From Celeribacter baekdonensis (lineage in GTDB: Bacteria > Pseudomonadota > Alphaproteobacteria > Rhodobacterales > Rhodobacteraceae), in the NCBI RefSeq assembly GCF_003047105.1, contig NZ_CP028474.1, positions 1 through 64,000 on the forward strand: a stretch of 64,000 nt of DNA, read 5' to 3'. This document shows positions 51,900-60,604 of the stretch, one piece after another. Numbering within the stretch: position 1 is the stretch's first letter; the number at the start of each line of letters is the position of its first letter. Made by a program: the position numbers and the translations under genes. The notes under the pieces are model-generated. The model searched no databases and had not been told where the DNA came from. It saw only the letters and a list, made by a program, of their open reading frames with translations.

Positions 51900-53272
51900 T
51901 CAGAGCCTTTCGGTTGTCGTTTCGGCAATCTCGCTGCCGAGGTTTTCATTCAGAAGCGCGCGCGCCTCGGCCAGACGCGAGAGCGCGGCGGTATCATCCG
52001 CTTCGCTCTCGGCTGCTTCGGCGAGCCGGTCGTCAGTGAGGGGGTCAGTCGGGCGCCCATCCACGAGGACTTCGTAGTGCAGGTTCGGACCTGTCGCCGT
52101 GCCAGTCGCGCCGACGCGGCCGATCACATCTCCCGCCGCAACGCGTTGGCCTTGTGCCAGGTCTTCCGGCACGGCGCTCAGATGCGCGTAGCGCGTCATG
52201 GTGTCGGAGCCGTGCGAGATTTCGACCACACGGCCATAGCCACCGCGCCAGCCAATGAAACTAACCCGCCCCGGTGCCGTCGATTGAACCGGTGTCCCAC
52301 GTGCCGCTGCAAAATCGACGCCGGTGTGCATCCGGACGTTGCCAAAGACCGGATGCGTGCGGCGCCCGAACACCGAGCTGAGGCGCGCACCCTCGACCGG
52401 CTGTGCGAAGACGCGCAGCACCTCGCCATCGACGTAGATCGTCGCCTGACCGCTGCCGTCGTCAGGCCATACGATCTCGTAGAGCGAACCGCCGATGTCC
52501 AGTGCGGCGAAGGCGAGTTCGGGCTGTCCGATCCTGTCCTCGCCGACCCGCGCCTCACGCCAGAGAAGCCTTAGTGTTTCGCCGCCGGCCATCTCGCGGC
52601 GGAAATCCACGGTCCCACCCAGCATCTGCGCAAGGTCCACGGAAAAACGGGCGGGTATGCCGGCTTCGTCGAGTGCCGCGAAGATCGAGCTGTCGATCAC
52701 GGCTTCGCCGGCAAGGGTTACGATCTCCGGATCCGGAGCCACGACCTGTGTGGACAACTGCTCGCCGAAAACCACCTCGATCCGAACCCCGTCCTCGACG
52801 GCGACTGAGACGGTGCGGGGGCTGCCGTCCATGGTCGAAGCAACAGTGACCGAGTGCCCCGGCCGCAGCCGTCGCAGATCGTATTCCGCGCCAAGCGCGA
52901 GGGCAACTTCGGCTCTGTCAGGTGCCGCAAGACCGGCCTCTGACAGCAAGAAATCGAGCGTTTCGCCCGGAGCAATGTCGCGCGACCACGTCGACAGGGG
53001 TGGCTCGATCGCTTGCACCGGCCTGTCGGCAAACGCGGCCTGCAGAAGGGGCAGCGGGCTGAGGTCGGGTGCATCGTCTGCCCATGCCGCCGCGGGCAGC
53101 GTCACGGGGATGTCAACGTTCTGGGGGCTTCAGGACCTTGGGGCATCCAGCTACCTGCCTGGGCAAGTTCCGGCGGCACGGGTTCTTTCGACATGGAATC
53201 AGAGATGGCGATAGCCGCTCCCGAAACCGTCCCCGCAATTGCGACACAAGCCGCCAAAGTTCTGAGCCTCAT
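51900..53272 (-). CDS. M23 family periplasmic endopeptidase, frameshifted near N-terminus
   Basis: The C-terminal LytM/M23 domain has the zinc site GNVRMHTGVDFAAA, then MTRYAHLS and GPNLHYEVLVDG. An N-terminal OapA-like or LysM-like region (SRDIAPGETLDFLLSEAG) probably binds the wall. The domain-containing frame has no good start; its first Met-equivalent is GTG 53105. A signal sequence (MRLRTLAACVAIAGTVSG) starts at ATG 53272, overlapping the SCO stop. It reads into the same protein if one G is added to the run at 53123-53127. I therefore annotate one gene with a -1 error. About 457 aa when repaired; it cuts peptidoglycan peptide bonds. Confidence 0.8.
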
Positions 53273-53895
53273 GTCGCCCCCTCCATTTCTTCTTCCAGCG
53301 CGCGGCGGATCTTCGGCACCGCGAATTCTTTGGGCTCGTGATAGTCGATCATGGTGACGAATCGCCCAGAGGCTGCGAACAGGAAGACGCTCGCGGTGTG
53401 GTTCATCGTGTAATCGCCGCTCTCCGCCGGTACTCGCTCGTAGGTGGCGCGGAAGCCGTCCGCGACGCGCGCTATCTGCTCTTCCGGTCCCGTCCAGCCG
53501 CGGATCGCCGGATGGAAGTAGCCGACATATTCGGCCATCGTTTCTACAGTGTCGCGCTCGGGATCGACCGTGATGAAAACCACGTTCATCTCGTCGGCCT
53601 CGTCTCCCAGATCGTCGAGCCATCCCGAAATGTCAGAAAGCGTGGTCGGGCAGACATCGGGACAGTAGGTGAAGCCGAAGAACGCCATCGTCGGGCGACC
53701 GATCAGGGTTTCCGGCCCGACCGCGTTGCCCTCATGATCCGTCAGACGGAAGTCCATCTCGGTAAGGGTCACAGGCCGCTGCCCGACAGGTGCGGGTGCA
53801 CCGGGTCCGTCGACCCGCCACCAACCGACGAAGAGCATCAGGGCGACCGCCCCGACACCAGCCGCGCCGTACCCCAGGATCGCCCGTCGCTGCAT
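53269..53895 (-). CDS. SCO1/SenC-family copper protein (second copy)
   Basis: A 208-aa thioredoxin-fold, membrane-anchored protein (ILGYGAAGVGAVALMLFVGW). Copper motif FTYCPDVCPTT (C78, C82) and a distal His in YTMNHTASVFLFA. SCO proteins deliver copper to cytochrome oxidase or act as thiol reductants. It overlaps the M23 gene start (ATGA) and abuts the PCuAC gene. A second SCO gene opens the operon (55469-56071). Confidence 0.93.
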   Translation of the reverse strand: MQRRAILGYGAAGVGAVALMLFVGWWRVDGPGAPAPVGQRPVTLTEMDFRLTDHEGNAVGPETLIGRPTMAFFGFTYCPDVCPTTLSDISGWLDDLGDEADEMNVVFITVDPERDTVETMAEYVGYFHPAIRGWTGPEEQIARVADGFRATYERVPAESGDYTMNHTASVFLFAASGRFVTMIDYHEPKEFAVPKIRRALEEEMEGAT

Positions 53896-54361
53896 CAGTC
53901 CTCTGGCCCCCGCGCGGCGATGCCGAGGATCGGAACCTCGACCGTCACTTCGCCTCCGTCGTCGAAAAGCAGTGTCAGCGGAAAAGTGTCCCCTTCCGTC
54001 ATTGGTTCTTGCAGCCGCATCAGCATTGCGTGCAGGCCCCCGGTTCGAGCGCGATGCTCTCGCCCGGGGCGATCGCGATCTCCCCCGCCGGGCTCATGGA
54101 ACTCACACCTTCGGCATTTGTCTTCGTCTCGTGAATTTCGGGCATCATCGCGAGCGGTGTTGTAAGGCCGATCAGCGTCACCGGCTCGTCGCCAGTGTTG
54201 CGGATCGTCATGTAAGCGGCCCCGGGACGGTTCATCCCGATGGAGGCGCGGGACCACGCGTTCTCGACGACAACATCCTCGGGTCCGGCCAGCGCGGGCA
54301 CTGAGAGCCCTCCTAGGGTCAAAAGCGCGGCCAGTGTGCCAGTCAAAATATACTTTTTCAT
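53895..54361 (-). pseudogene. PCu(A)C periplasmic copper chaperone, split by one frameshift
   Basis: The start frame gives a signal peptide (MKKYILTGTLAALLTLGGLS) and a beta-barrel with TNAEGVSSMSPAGEIAIAPG. It then stops early after ALEPGACTQC. Adding one G to the run at 54037-54041 continues the family's usual GGLHAMLMRLQEPMTEGDTF, ending at 53895 with ILGIAARGPED. Conserved Met/His ligands (MPEIHE, GLHAML) bridge the break. It hands copper to SCO proteins and cytochrome oxidase. The single homopolymer deletion suggests an error rather than loss. Confidence 0.85.
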
Positions 54362-54384
54362 CGTTCTGATCCTGCCCTTTCCAT

Positions 54385-55044
54385 TCAGCTTTGCGCGGCA
54401 GCGACTTCGGCGGCCACCAGACGACGCAACTCTGCCTCCCCGAATGGATCGAGCGGCTTGCCGTTCACAAAGAATGTGGGCGTCTGGCGAATTCCCACGG
54501 CCTCGACGTCAGCACGATCTTGGTTAAGGATCGCCACGACACCGGGTGCCAGCATTTGCGTGCGGGCGGCCTCGGCATCGAGCCCGGCCGTGGCGGCGAT
54601 CTGAAGGATCAGGCCGGGCTCCGGGGCACCGTGCGACGCCCATCTCGGCTGTTCCCGCAGAACGGCCTCGAGCACCGGCATGTAAACGTCCTGCATGCGC
54701 GCCGCCTCGAGCACGCGGATGGCTTCCTCGGATGCCGCGCCGTGGAAGGGCGTGTAGCGGATCACGACGCGGACAGCTTCCCCATGCTCGGCCATGATGT
54801 CCTTCACGATGGGATGAAAGGCGCGACAGGCCTCGCAGGCCGGATCGAAGAATTCGACGATCGTGACGGGCGCATCCGCAGGCCCGAGGATGGGCGAGTA
54901 GGGGCGGATCATCGCCTCCGCAAGTTCCGGAGCAACGGGCTCCGCTTCGGCCACTGGGCCGGGGCGGATTGCAAACCAGGTGGCTCCGCCGAAACCGGCG
55001 GCGCCGAGGGCAAGAACGGACAGGATCAGGCCGCGTCGATTCAT
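54385..55044 (-). CDS. DsbA-family thiol oxidoreductase
   Basis: A 219-aa periplasmic thioredoxin-fold protein with an N-terminal signal-anchor (LILSVLALGAAGFGGATWF). Active site FFDPACEACRAF (C70, C73) and cis-Pro region GIRQTPTFFVNGKP. It introduces or shuffles disulfides. It overlaps the dsbB stop (ATGA), showing coupling with its reoxidising partner. It may protect exported copper and lipoprotein factors from metal-damaged thiols. Confidence 0.92.
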   Translation of the reverse strand: MNRRGLILSVLALGAAGFGGATWFAIRPGPVAEAEPVAPELAEAMIRPYSPILGPADAPVTIVEFFDPACEACRAFHPIVKDIMAEHGEAVRVVIRYTPFHGAASEEAIRVLEAARMQDVYMPVLEAVLREQPRWASHGAPEPGLILQIAATAGLDAEAARTQMLAPGVVAILNQDRADVEAVGIRQTPTFFVNGKPLDPFGEAELRRLVAAEVAAAQS

Positions 55045-55463
55045 GTTCGTGTGTCCTTCAATGAAAGGGCCGACAGCGCCCCGATCAGCGCGAAGGCTGC
55101 GAGCGCCATCAGCGGGATAGGGACGCCGAAGACCAGTTGGTTGTCATCGGTGCAAGAGGGGCCGGTGGCCGTGCAGGGCTGGACGCGTTCGGCAACAAGA
55201 CCGACGTACAGCCCCATGTGCCACAGGGCGATTGCGCCGCCGCCAAGCGCCAATGCGATGCCGTAGCGCCCCACGCGGCCGTCCCGCCACCAAAGGCCGA
55301 GCCCGAGGACAATGGCCAAGGGGAACATGAAGGCGCGCTGGAACCAGCACAGCACACAGGGCGTCTGCCCCAGCACCTCGCCGATGAAAAGCACGGCAAG
55401 CGAGGCGACGAGCGCGATGATCCACGCCAGCCCGAGGGCTGTTTCTCCGGACATACGGATCAT
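55041..55463 (-). CDS. dsbB: Disulfide bond formation protein DsbB
   Basis: A 140-aa four-helix membrane quinone reductase. First cysteine pair in GQTPCVLCWFQR; the second periplasmic pair in VQPCTATGPSC. It reoxidises the DsbA-like protein and passes electrons to ubiquinone. I chose ATG 55463; the preceding in-frame ATG lies within the SCO gene. It is the second gene of the operon. Confidence 0.93.
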   Translation of the reverse strand: MIRMSGETALGLAWIIALVASLAVLFIGEVLGQTPCVLCWFQRAFMFPLAIVLGLGLWWRDGRVGRYGIALALGGGAIALWHMGLYVGLVAERVQPCTATGPSCTDDNQLVFGVPIPLMALAAFALIGALSALSLKDTRT

Positions 55464-55468
55464 GTCGG

Positions 55469-56071
55469 TCAGATCCTCTCTTCCAGATCGGCGAGGATCT
55501 CTTCGGCGGAGGTGCCGTAGGGCCACGAGTCGGCGAAGCCCGCGTCGGGATCGAAGAGGAACAGATGCGACGTGTGGCCCATCGTGTAACCATCCGGCGC
55601 CGCAGCCTCTTCGACGCGTTCGAAGAAGATCGGAAAGGTCTCGGATGTGGCGGCGATCTGTTCCGGCGTGCCGGTCAGCCCGATGATGCCCGCATCGAAC
55701 AGCGGGACGTATTCGGCGAGTGCTGCGGGCGTGTCTCGTTCAGGGTCGATTGTTATGAAAATCGGCTGGACCTTGGCGGCATCGTCGCCCAGACCGTCCA
55801 TCACCGCCGCGACCTCGGATAGGGTCGTCGGGCAGACGTCGGGGCAGTTGGTAAAGCCGAAAAAAACCAGCATCCAGCGCCCCGCAAAGTCCTCCTCGGT
55901 TCGAACCATACCCTGGTGGTCCGTCAGTTCGAACTCAGCGAAAAAAGGCGGTTCGGCGACGGTTCGGGCGCTATCGGCACGATAATCGGACCATAGCAAA
56001 AGCCATACGAAGGCAAGCGCTGCCACGCCTGCCAAAACCCAAAGAAACTTCTGTGCCGATGTAAGGGACAA
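55469..56071 (-). CDS. SCO1/SenC-family protein (first gene of the operon)
   Basis: A 200-aa membrane-anchored thioredoxin-fold protein (FLWVLAGVAALAFVWLLLW) with FTNCPDVCPTT and GYTMGHTSHLFLFD. It resembles the downstream SCO gene in the CPDVCPTTLS core but differs elsewhere, so the pair are paralogues and not a recent duplication. Its start is 36 bp from the -10 of the MerR-type promoter at 56107-56137. First of ten co-directional genes down to lnt. Confidence 0.92.
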   Translation of the reverse strand: MSLTSAQKFLWVLAGVAALAFVWLLLWSDYRADSARTVAEPPFFAEFELTDHQGMVRTEEDFAGRWMLVFFGFTNCPDVCPTTLSEVAAVMDGLGDDAAKVQPIFITIDPERDTPAALAEYVPLFDAGIIGLTGTPEQIAATSETFPIFFERVEEAAAPDGYTMGHTSHLFLFDPDAGFADSWPYGTSAEEILADLEERI

Positions 56072-56106
56072 TCCTGTTCGCCTGATTTTGATTCTTATTG
56101 CCTGTG

Positions 56107-56137
56107 CGGATACATCCTCTAGCTGCTAGAGGTTCAA
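56107..56137 (-). promoter_or_regulatory. MerR operator 3 (ten-gene envelope operon promoter)
   Basis: On the minus strand: -35 TTGAAC (56137-56132), a 19-bp spacer ctctagcagctagaggatg with a perfect dyad ctctag-cag-ctagag, and -10 TATCCG (56112-56107). It drives SCO and the genes behind it and lies divergent from merR. Confidence 0.8.
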
Positions 56138-56242
56138 GCACGAAATCATGGTATAGCTTGAACTCACGCGTCTGTGAATCCGACACTTGTTTATTCCGAC
56201 GGCAAAACCTACACAAACTGTATCTTTTTCATGGAGGCGAAA

Positions 56243-56671
56243 ATGCTCACGATCGGTACTCTGTCAAAGAAGACTGGCACAAAAGTGCAGACCATCCGGT
56301 ACTACGAACAGATCGGACTCATGCCCGAACCTGGCAGGACCGAAGGCGGACAGAGGCGCTACGACAATGCACAGCTTGATCGACTGTCCTTCATCCGCCA
56401 CTCGCGGCAACTCGGCTTCTCGCTCGATGCGATCCGCGAGCTGCTCGACCTCAGCGACCATCCCAATCGGCCCTGTGATGAAGCTGATGCCATCGCGCGT
56501 CGCCAGCTCAAACAGGTGGAGCAGCGCATGGCCCGCCTGAAGGCGCTGCGCACGGAACTGAAACGCATGGTTCACGAATGCAGCGGCGGGCGGACGGGAG
56601 ATTGCAAGGTGCTTGAGGTGTTGCGGGACCATTCGGAATGCTTGACCGAACACGAGGAAATCGGGGCCTGA
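56243..56671 (+). CDS. MerR-family metal regulator, PbrR/CadR/ZntR-like
   Basis: A 142-aa regulator. N-terminal winged helix-turn-helix (MLTIGTLSKKTGTKVQTIRY), dimerisation helix RQLKQVEQRMARLKALRTEL and a metal-binding tail with C78, C113, C121 and C133. This cysteine layout fits Pb/Cd/Zn sensors of the PbrR/CadR type. It binds dyads in 19-bp spacers and activates by DNA distortion. Four such promoters are found here, so it appears to control the whole 44.4-59.5 kb regulon. ATG 56243 follows ggaggcgaaa; the upstream ATG at 56231 is less likely. Confidence 0.92.
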   Translation: MLTIGTLSKKTGTKVQTIRYYEQIGLMPEPGRTEGGQRRYDNAQLDRLSFIRHSRQLGFSLDAIRELLDLSDHPNRPCDEADAIARRQLKQVEQRMARLKALRTELKRMVHECSGGRTGDCKVLEVLRDHSECLTEHEEIGA

Positions 56672-56753
56672 AGGAATTCAGCCAACATTCCGGCTGGAAC
56701 GCAGATCAGCCGCAGAAGTTAATGTGTCGTACAACACAAGCTGGAACCACAAA

Positions 56754-57353
56754 ATGGCCGCTAGACAAGATTCAATGGAGAGACGGACGCTTTGGATCGT
56801 TCTGGCGCTCAATATCGGTTTGGCCGTGGCCTTTTTCGCAACAGGCGCCTTCGGCGACTCAAGTGCCCTGATCGCCAACGGGCTCGATAACCTCTCCGAC
56901 AGCTTCGTCTACGCGATCAGCCTTTTCGCTTTGTCCCGATCCGCCAAATGGAAACGCGGGGCGGCGAACGTTTCCGGCGGGCTGCTGATCCTGTTCGCTG
57001 CAGGCATCCTCTACGATGCGTGGCGCCGCTACATCGGTGGGTCAGATCCGCTCGAGACGATCATGATTGCAATGGCCCTGATCGCGGCGGCTATCAACGC
57101 AGTCTGCGTTTGGCTGCTCGCTAAGCTCAAAAATCCAAACGTCAATATCCGCGCGGCCAACACCTTCAGTTACAACGATTTCGCCGCGAACCTCGGGATC
57201 GTCGTGGCCGGTGGCCTCGTCGCTTGGCTAGGAACCAACTGGCCGGATCTTGTCGTCGGTGTGATCGTCGCCGGGATCGCGGCCTGGGGCGGTATCGACA
57301 TCCTGCGCGACGCACACGGCGAACACCACAAAGCGGTTCACACGGACAAATAG
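56754..57353 (+). CDS. Cation diffusion facilitator-like protein (short)
   Basis: About 199 aa with five or six membrane helices. The first half has the CDF-type helix with NGLDNLSDSFVYAISLFALS and the second NDFAANLGIVVAGGLVAWLG, ending DAHGEHHKAVHTDK. It lacks the long cytoplasmic domain of true CDF proteins, so it is a shortened relative whose substrate is unknown. Start ATG 56754 or GTG 56724. It lies 82 bp after merR and probably shares its transcript. Confidence 0.75.
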   Translation: MAARQDSMERRTLWIVLALNIGLAVAFFATGAFGDSSALIANGLDNLSDSFVYAISLFALSRSAKWKRGAANVSGGLLILFAAGILYDAWRRYIGGSDPLETIMIAMALIAAAINAVCVWLLAKLKNPNVNIRAANTFSYNDFAANLGIVVAGGLVAWLGTNWPDLVVGVIVAGIAAWGGIDILRDAHGEHHKAVHTDK

Positions 57354-57382
57354 TTGCGGGAGATTCATTCTGAAAGAAAGGA

Positions 57383-57413
57383 TTGAAGCTATAGTGACTA
57401 TAGCAATTAGTCT
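57383..57413 (+). promoter_or_regulatory. MerR operator 4 (transglutaminase-CDF-STAS operon)
   Basis: -35 TTGAAG (57383-57388), 19-bp spacer with a perfect dyad ctatag-tga-ctatag, and -10 TAGTCT (57408-57413), 36 bp before the transglutaminase start. The -10 is weak, as expected for an activator-dependent promoter. Confidence 0.7.
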
Positions 57414-57448
57414 TGTTCCAAGACGATTCGAGGAGCGACCCGTTGCAG

Positions 57449-58204
57449 ATGACCGACCCCCTACTTGTACCCACCAAACTACTGGATTTTGATGCCGCGC
57501 CTCTTGCGCGTCTAATTGAGAACCGCAGCTGGCGCGGCTTATCCGAATACGATCGGATCGGAGCTGCCTATGATTTCGTTCGGAATGAAATCGCGTTCGG
57601 ATACAATCGAGCTGACGACATCCCCGCATCCGAAGTGCTTTCCGACGGCTATGGGCAGTGCAATACCAAAGGCACGCTCTTGATGGCGCTGCTGCGTGGT
57701 GTCGGCATTCGTTGCCGGTTGCATGGGTTTACGATCCACAAAGGCTTGCAGCGCGGTGTTGTCCCTGAGCTGGTGTATCCGCTTGCTCCGCAGGAAATTC
57801 TCCACTCATGGGTCGAGATCGAATTTCAAGGTGCCTGGATCAACCTTGAAGGCTTCATCCTGGATGACGCTTTCCTCGATGTCCTGCAAACGTCATTCTC
57901 GGACACAGAAAGTCTCTGCGGTTATGGCGCGGGCACGGATTGCCTTGGCGCGCCTCCCGTCGCCTGGAACGGAGAAGATACCTACATTCAGAGAACCGGC
58001 ATTGTGCAAGATTTTGGCGTGTACGATACGCCGGACGCCTTCTATTTGTCCCATGAGCAATCCTTTGGGTGGCTGCGTGGTACCCTTTACCGTCATATCA
58101 CCCGCCACTGGATGAATGCGCGCGTACGTGGTTTCCGCAGCGGCCGCCTCAAGACTGACCGACGCGCGACACACGCGCATGAGGAGCCTGCCAATGCCGC
58201 ATGA
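57449..58204 (+). CDS. Transglutaminase-like cysteine peptidase-fold protein
   Basis: A 251-aa protein of the transglutaminase core fold: catalytic Cys71 in SDGYGQCNTKGTLLMALL and His119 in EILHSWVEIEF. No signal peptide is evident. Known bacterial relatives act as peptidases or amide-forming enzymes; the substrate here is unknown. A MerR-type operator precedes it, and its end overlaps the CDF gene start (11 bp). Its presence in a metal regulon is unusual. Confidence 0.8.
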   Translation: MTDPLLVPTKLLDFDAAPLARLIENRSWRGLSEYDRIGAAYDFVRNEIAFGYNRADDIPASEVLSDGYGQCNTKGTLLMALLRGVGIRCRLHGFTIHKGLQRGVVPELVYPLAPQEILHSWVEIEFQGAWINLEGFILDDAFLDVLQTSFSDTESLCGYGAGTDCLGAPPVAWNGEDTYIQRTGIVQDFGVYDTPDAFYLSHEQSFGWLRGTLYRHITRHWMNARVRGFRSGRLKTDRRATHAHEEPANAA

Positions 58205-59158
58205 TCATGGGCACGCGCATATCGAACCGGATTCTGGCGATCGGCGGGTTGCCATCGCGATCTGGGCGAACGGGCTTCTTACCGTTGCGCAGATCGTCGG
58301 GGCATATTCTCGGGTAGTTTGGCACTGATCGCCGATGCGCTGCACAACTTTTCCGATATGGCCTCGCTTGTCATTGCCTTTGCCGCACGCAAGATCGCGC
58401 GCCGCCCGGCCGATGAGCGCATGACCTTCGGCTATGGCCGGGTCGAAATCGTCGCGGCCCTGATCAACTACACCACCCTCATCGTGATCGGCTTCTATCT
58501 GATCTACGAAGGTGGCATGCGCATGATTGATCCACCCGAAGTCATGGGGTGGACCGTCGTCATTCTCGGTGGAATCGCGCTTGTGGTCGACACGCTGACC
58601 GCAATGCTGACCTATTCGATGCAGAAGGGGAGCGTGAACATCCGTGCGCTTTTTCTCCACAACCTTTCGGATGCGCTTGCTTCGGTCGCGGTTATCGTCG
58701 CTGGGTCGCTGATCATCCTTTACGACATGCTTTGGGTCGATCCTGCCATCACCATCGGCATCGCGATCTACATCCTGTATCTGTCTTTCACTGAAATAGG
58801 CGGCCCAATCCGAACCCTGATGCTCGGGAGCCCGCCGGACATCGACAACGAGGCCGTCGTCGAAGCGATGCGGAAAGTCGAAGGCGTCGCCGACGTCCAC
58901 CACGTCCATCTCTGGCAAATGCAAGAGCACGAGGCTGCGCTCGACTGTCATGTCGTCGTGGCAGCCGAAGGATGGTCGAAGATCGAAGAGATCAAGAGCG
59001 CGATCAAGGAGCGGCTGAAGAAAGAATTCGGCATCAGCCATTCCAGCCTCGAATTCGAGCACGAGGATCGCGCTCATCAGAACGCCGATCTCTACGGTCA
59101 CGGCAACGCAAGTGAAAAGGAGAAGACCAATGTTCAAGGAAACGCTGACCGAGCGTGA
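58194..59158 (+). CDS. Cation diffusion facilitator (CzcD-like), one frameshift
   Basis: A CDF zinc/cadmium efflux protein of about 320 aa when repaired. The first frame, MPHDHGHAHIEP (His-rich start) to AQIVGA, breaks at a gggg run (58299-58302). One more G continues as GIFSGSLALIADALHNFSD (the HxxxD metal site) with all later helices and the C-terminal cytoplasmic domain, ending DLYGHGN. LHNLSDALASV supplies the second HxxxD-type site. It acts with the P-type ATPase in zinc homeostasis. The frameshift again fits the window-wide pattern. Confidence 0.87.
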
Positions 59159-59492
59159 TGATGTCATCGGGCTCGTCTGCGAAGGCAAGTTGACGGAGAC
59201 AGAATTCAAGCAAATGCACGCGCTGCTTCATGAGCGTCTTGGAACAACCGATAATCCGGGTCTGGTTCTCGACCTTACAAGTTTCGAGGGCTACGAAGAG
59301 CCTTCGGCGATGCTGGAAGATCTGAAGGTCGACACCGCCCACGTGAACGATTTCGGTCGCATAGCGGTTGTCGGAGAACGCAGATGGATGGAATGGGGCG
59401 CACGGGTGGTCAACCTACTGACGGGCTCCGAGATGCAGTGGTTCGAATCAAGCGATACCGAGTCCGCAATTGCGTGGGCGCGTGACGGGTAG
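59130..59492 (+). CDS. STAS/SpoIIAA-like protein
   Basis: A 120-aa protein resembling the SpoIIAA-like STAS family: LVCEGKLTETEFKQMHALL, LVLDLTSFEGYEEPSAMLED and RIAVVGERRWMEWGARVV. These small proteins are often found in metal or stress clusters and may bind lipids or nucleotides. The start ATG 59130 follows aaaggag and overlaps the CDF gene by about 29 bp. Last gene of the transglutaminase operon. Confidence 0.8.
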   Translation: MFKETLTERDDVIGLVCEGKLTETEFKQMHALLHERLGTTDNPGLVLDLTSFEGYEEPSAMLEDLKVDTAHVNDFGRIAVVGERRWMEWGARVVNLLTGSEMQWFESSDTESAIAWARDG

Positions 59493-59761
59493 CCAGCGAT
59501 TCTGCAAGAAAAGGATTCTGGCCTGGAAATTGACATCACATCAGATGCTTCACGATTAATGGAGGATCGGAACGATCTAAATGTAGTCAGCAACATTTGT
59601 CTGCTCGGATGAAACAATCCGATGAAGTTTGATGTCGACTTTAGGCTGCAAAATAAGTCCCTACGCGCTGAATTCTTCGAAATTTAACATAAACTTCATT
59701 ATCTGCCGATTTTCTGTACGCGGGGCAGAGCCTTCCCGGATCCAAAGCTTGGCAGGTGAAT

Positions 59762-60604
59762 CTACCTGGATATCTCCCCTGCCAGCACCGCTCGTCCGTG
59801 CACCGCCAACGTCGCTGAAAACCTCTGGCACCCAAACTCGTGGATCACATCGAGTACACGCGCTTCGTAGGCAGTGTGTCCGATCAAGCGACACAAGTCG
59901 GACGCGTGGAACTGGCGGTTCGAAGTTGGTGCGGCTTGCATCTGTCTCAGCAATTCGCGCTCTTTGGGGTCCGTTATTGGTCTCGCGGGCGGCTTGACCG
60001 CGGGACGAGTTGGAGTTCCCGACGAATTTCGCCATCGGCGCATGAAGCCAAGCAGGAAGCCGGCCGGCACCCTGCCATTGCCTCTGGACCGGTTGAAGGC
60101 GAGGAAGCGATCCCAGATGACCTGGGTGTCGATGTTCCAGCAGGGCAACGTGGCCTTCGCCGCTTTGATGAGCTCTGCCCAACTGGTCTGGAAAACGCTC
60201 GAACTCGCGGTGATATCGATCAGCCCTGAGAAGAGAGTTTTGTTATTACTATCTCTAGATAGTGATGTGTCGCCTTCACCTGACACGAGATCATGGGTTT
60301 CACTCTCCTCGTCGAAAGCGGAAAACCGAAAGATCCAGGGCGCGAACTTGCCATTCGGCTTCGCCCGCTCGAGCTGCAACTCCGAAGCCTCAAGTTCGTT
60401 CAGAAGAACCGCAAGATACTGCCGTGAGACACCCATCTTCTCTGCCAGGGCCGAGAGGGTGAAGGCTGCCGTTCCCCGCGACAAACCGTTGTAGCCATCC
60501 TTCCAGGCGATGGCGTCGAGGATGAGGGTGGCAAGCTTGTGCGCTGCAACAGAGAGATTTGTCTGCGTAATCCGCCGCAGGATCAAGCCGGTCGTAGGTT
60601 CCAT
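59762..60604 (-). CDS. Helix-turn-helix DNA-binding protein, unknown family
   Basis: A 280-aa protein from ATG 60604. N-terminal winged helix (FTLSALAEKMGVSRQYLAVL), a middle region with acidic and Trp-rich segments, a basic linker (TRPAVKPPARPITDPK) and a C-terminal helical part ending at 59762. The layout recalls plasmid replication or regulatory proteins, but no motif is decisive. The 157-aa coding gap between it and the STAS gene holds nothing recognisable. Confidence 0.6.
   Translation of the reverse strand: MEPTTGLILRRITQTNLSVAAHKLATLILDAIAWKDGYNGLSRGTAAFTLSALAEKMGVSRQYLAVLLNELEASELQLERAKPNGKFAPWIFRFSAFDEESETHDLVSGEGDTSLSRDSNNKTLFSGLIDITASSSVFQTSWAELIKAAKATLPCWNIDTQVIWDRFLAFNRSRGNGRVPAGFLLGFMRRWRNSSGTPTRPAVKPPARPITDPKERELLRQMQAAPTSNRQFHASDLCRLIGHTAYEARVLDVIHEFGCQRFSATLAVHGRAVLAGEISR

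Noticed and set aside
53895..54361. Programmed frameshifting in the PCuAC gene
   Set aside because: The break is a plain G run without slippery motif or downstream structure, and similar breaks occur in unrelated genes; error or decay is simpler.
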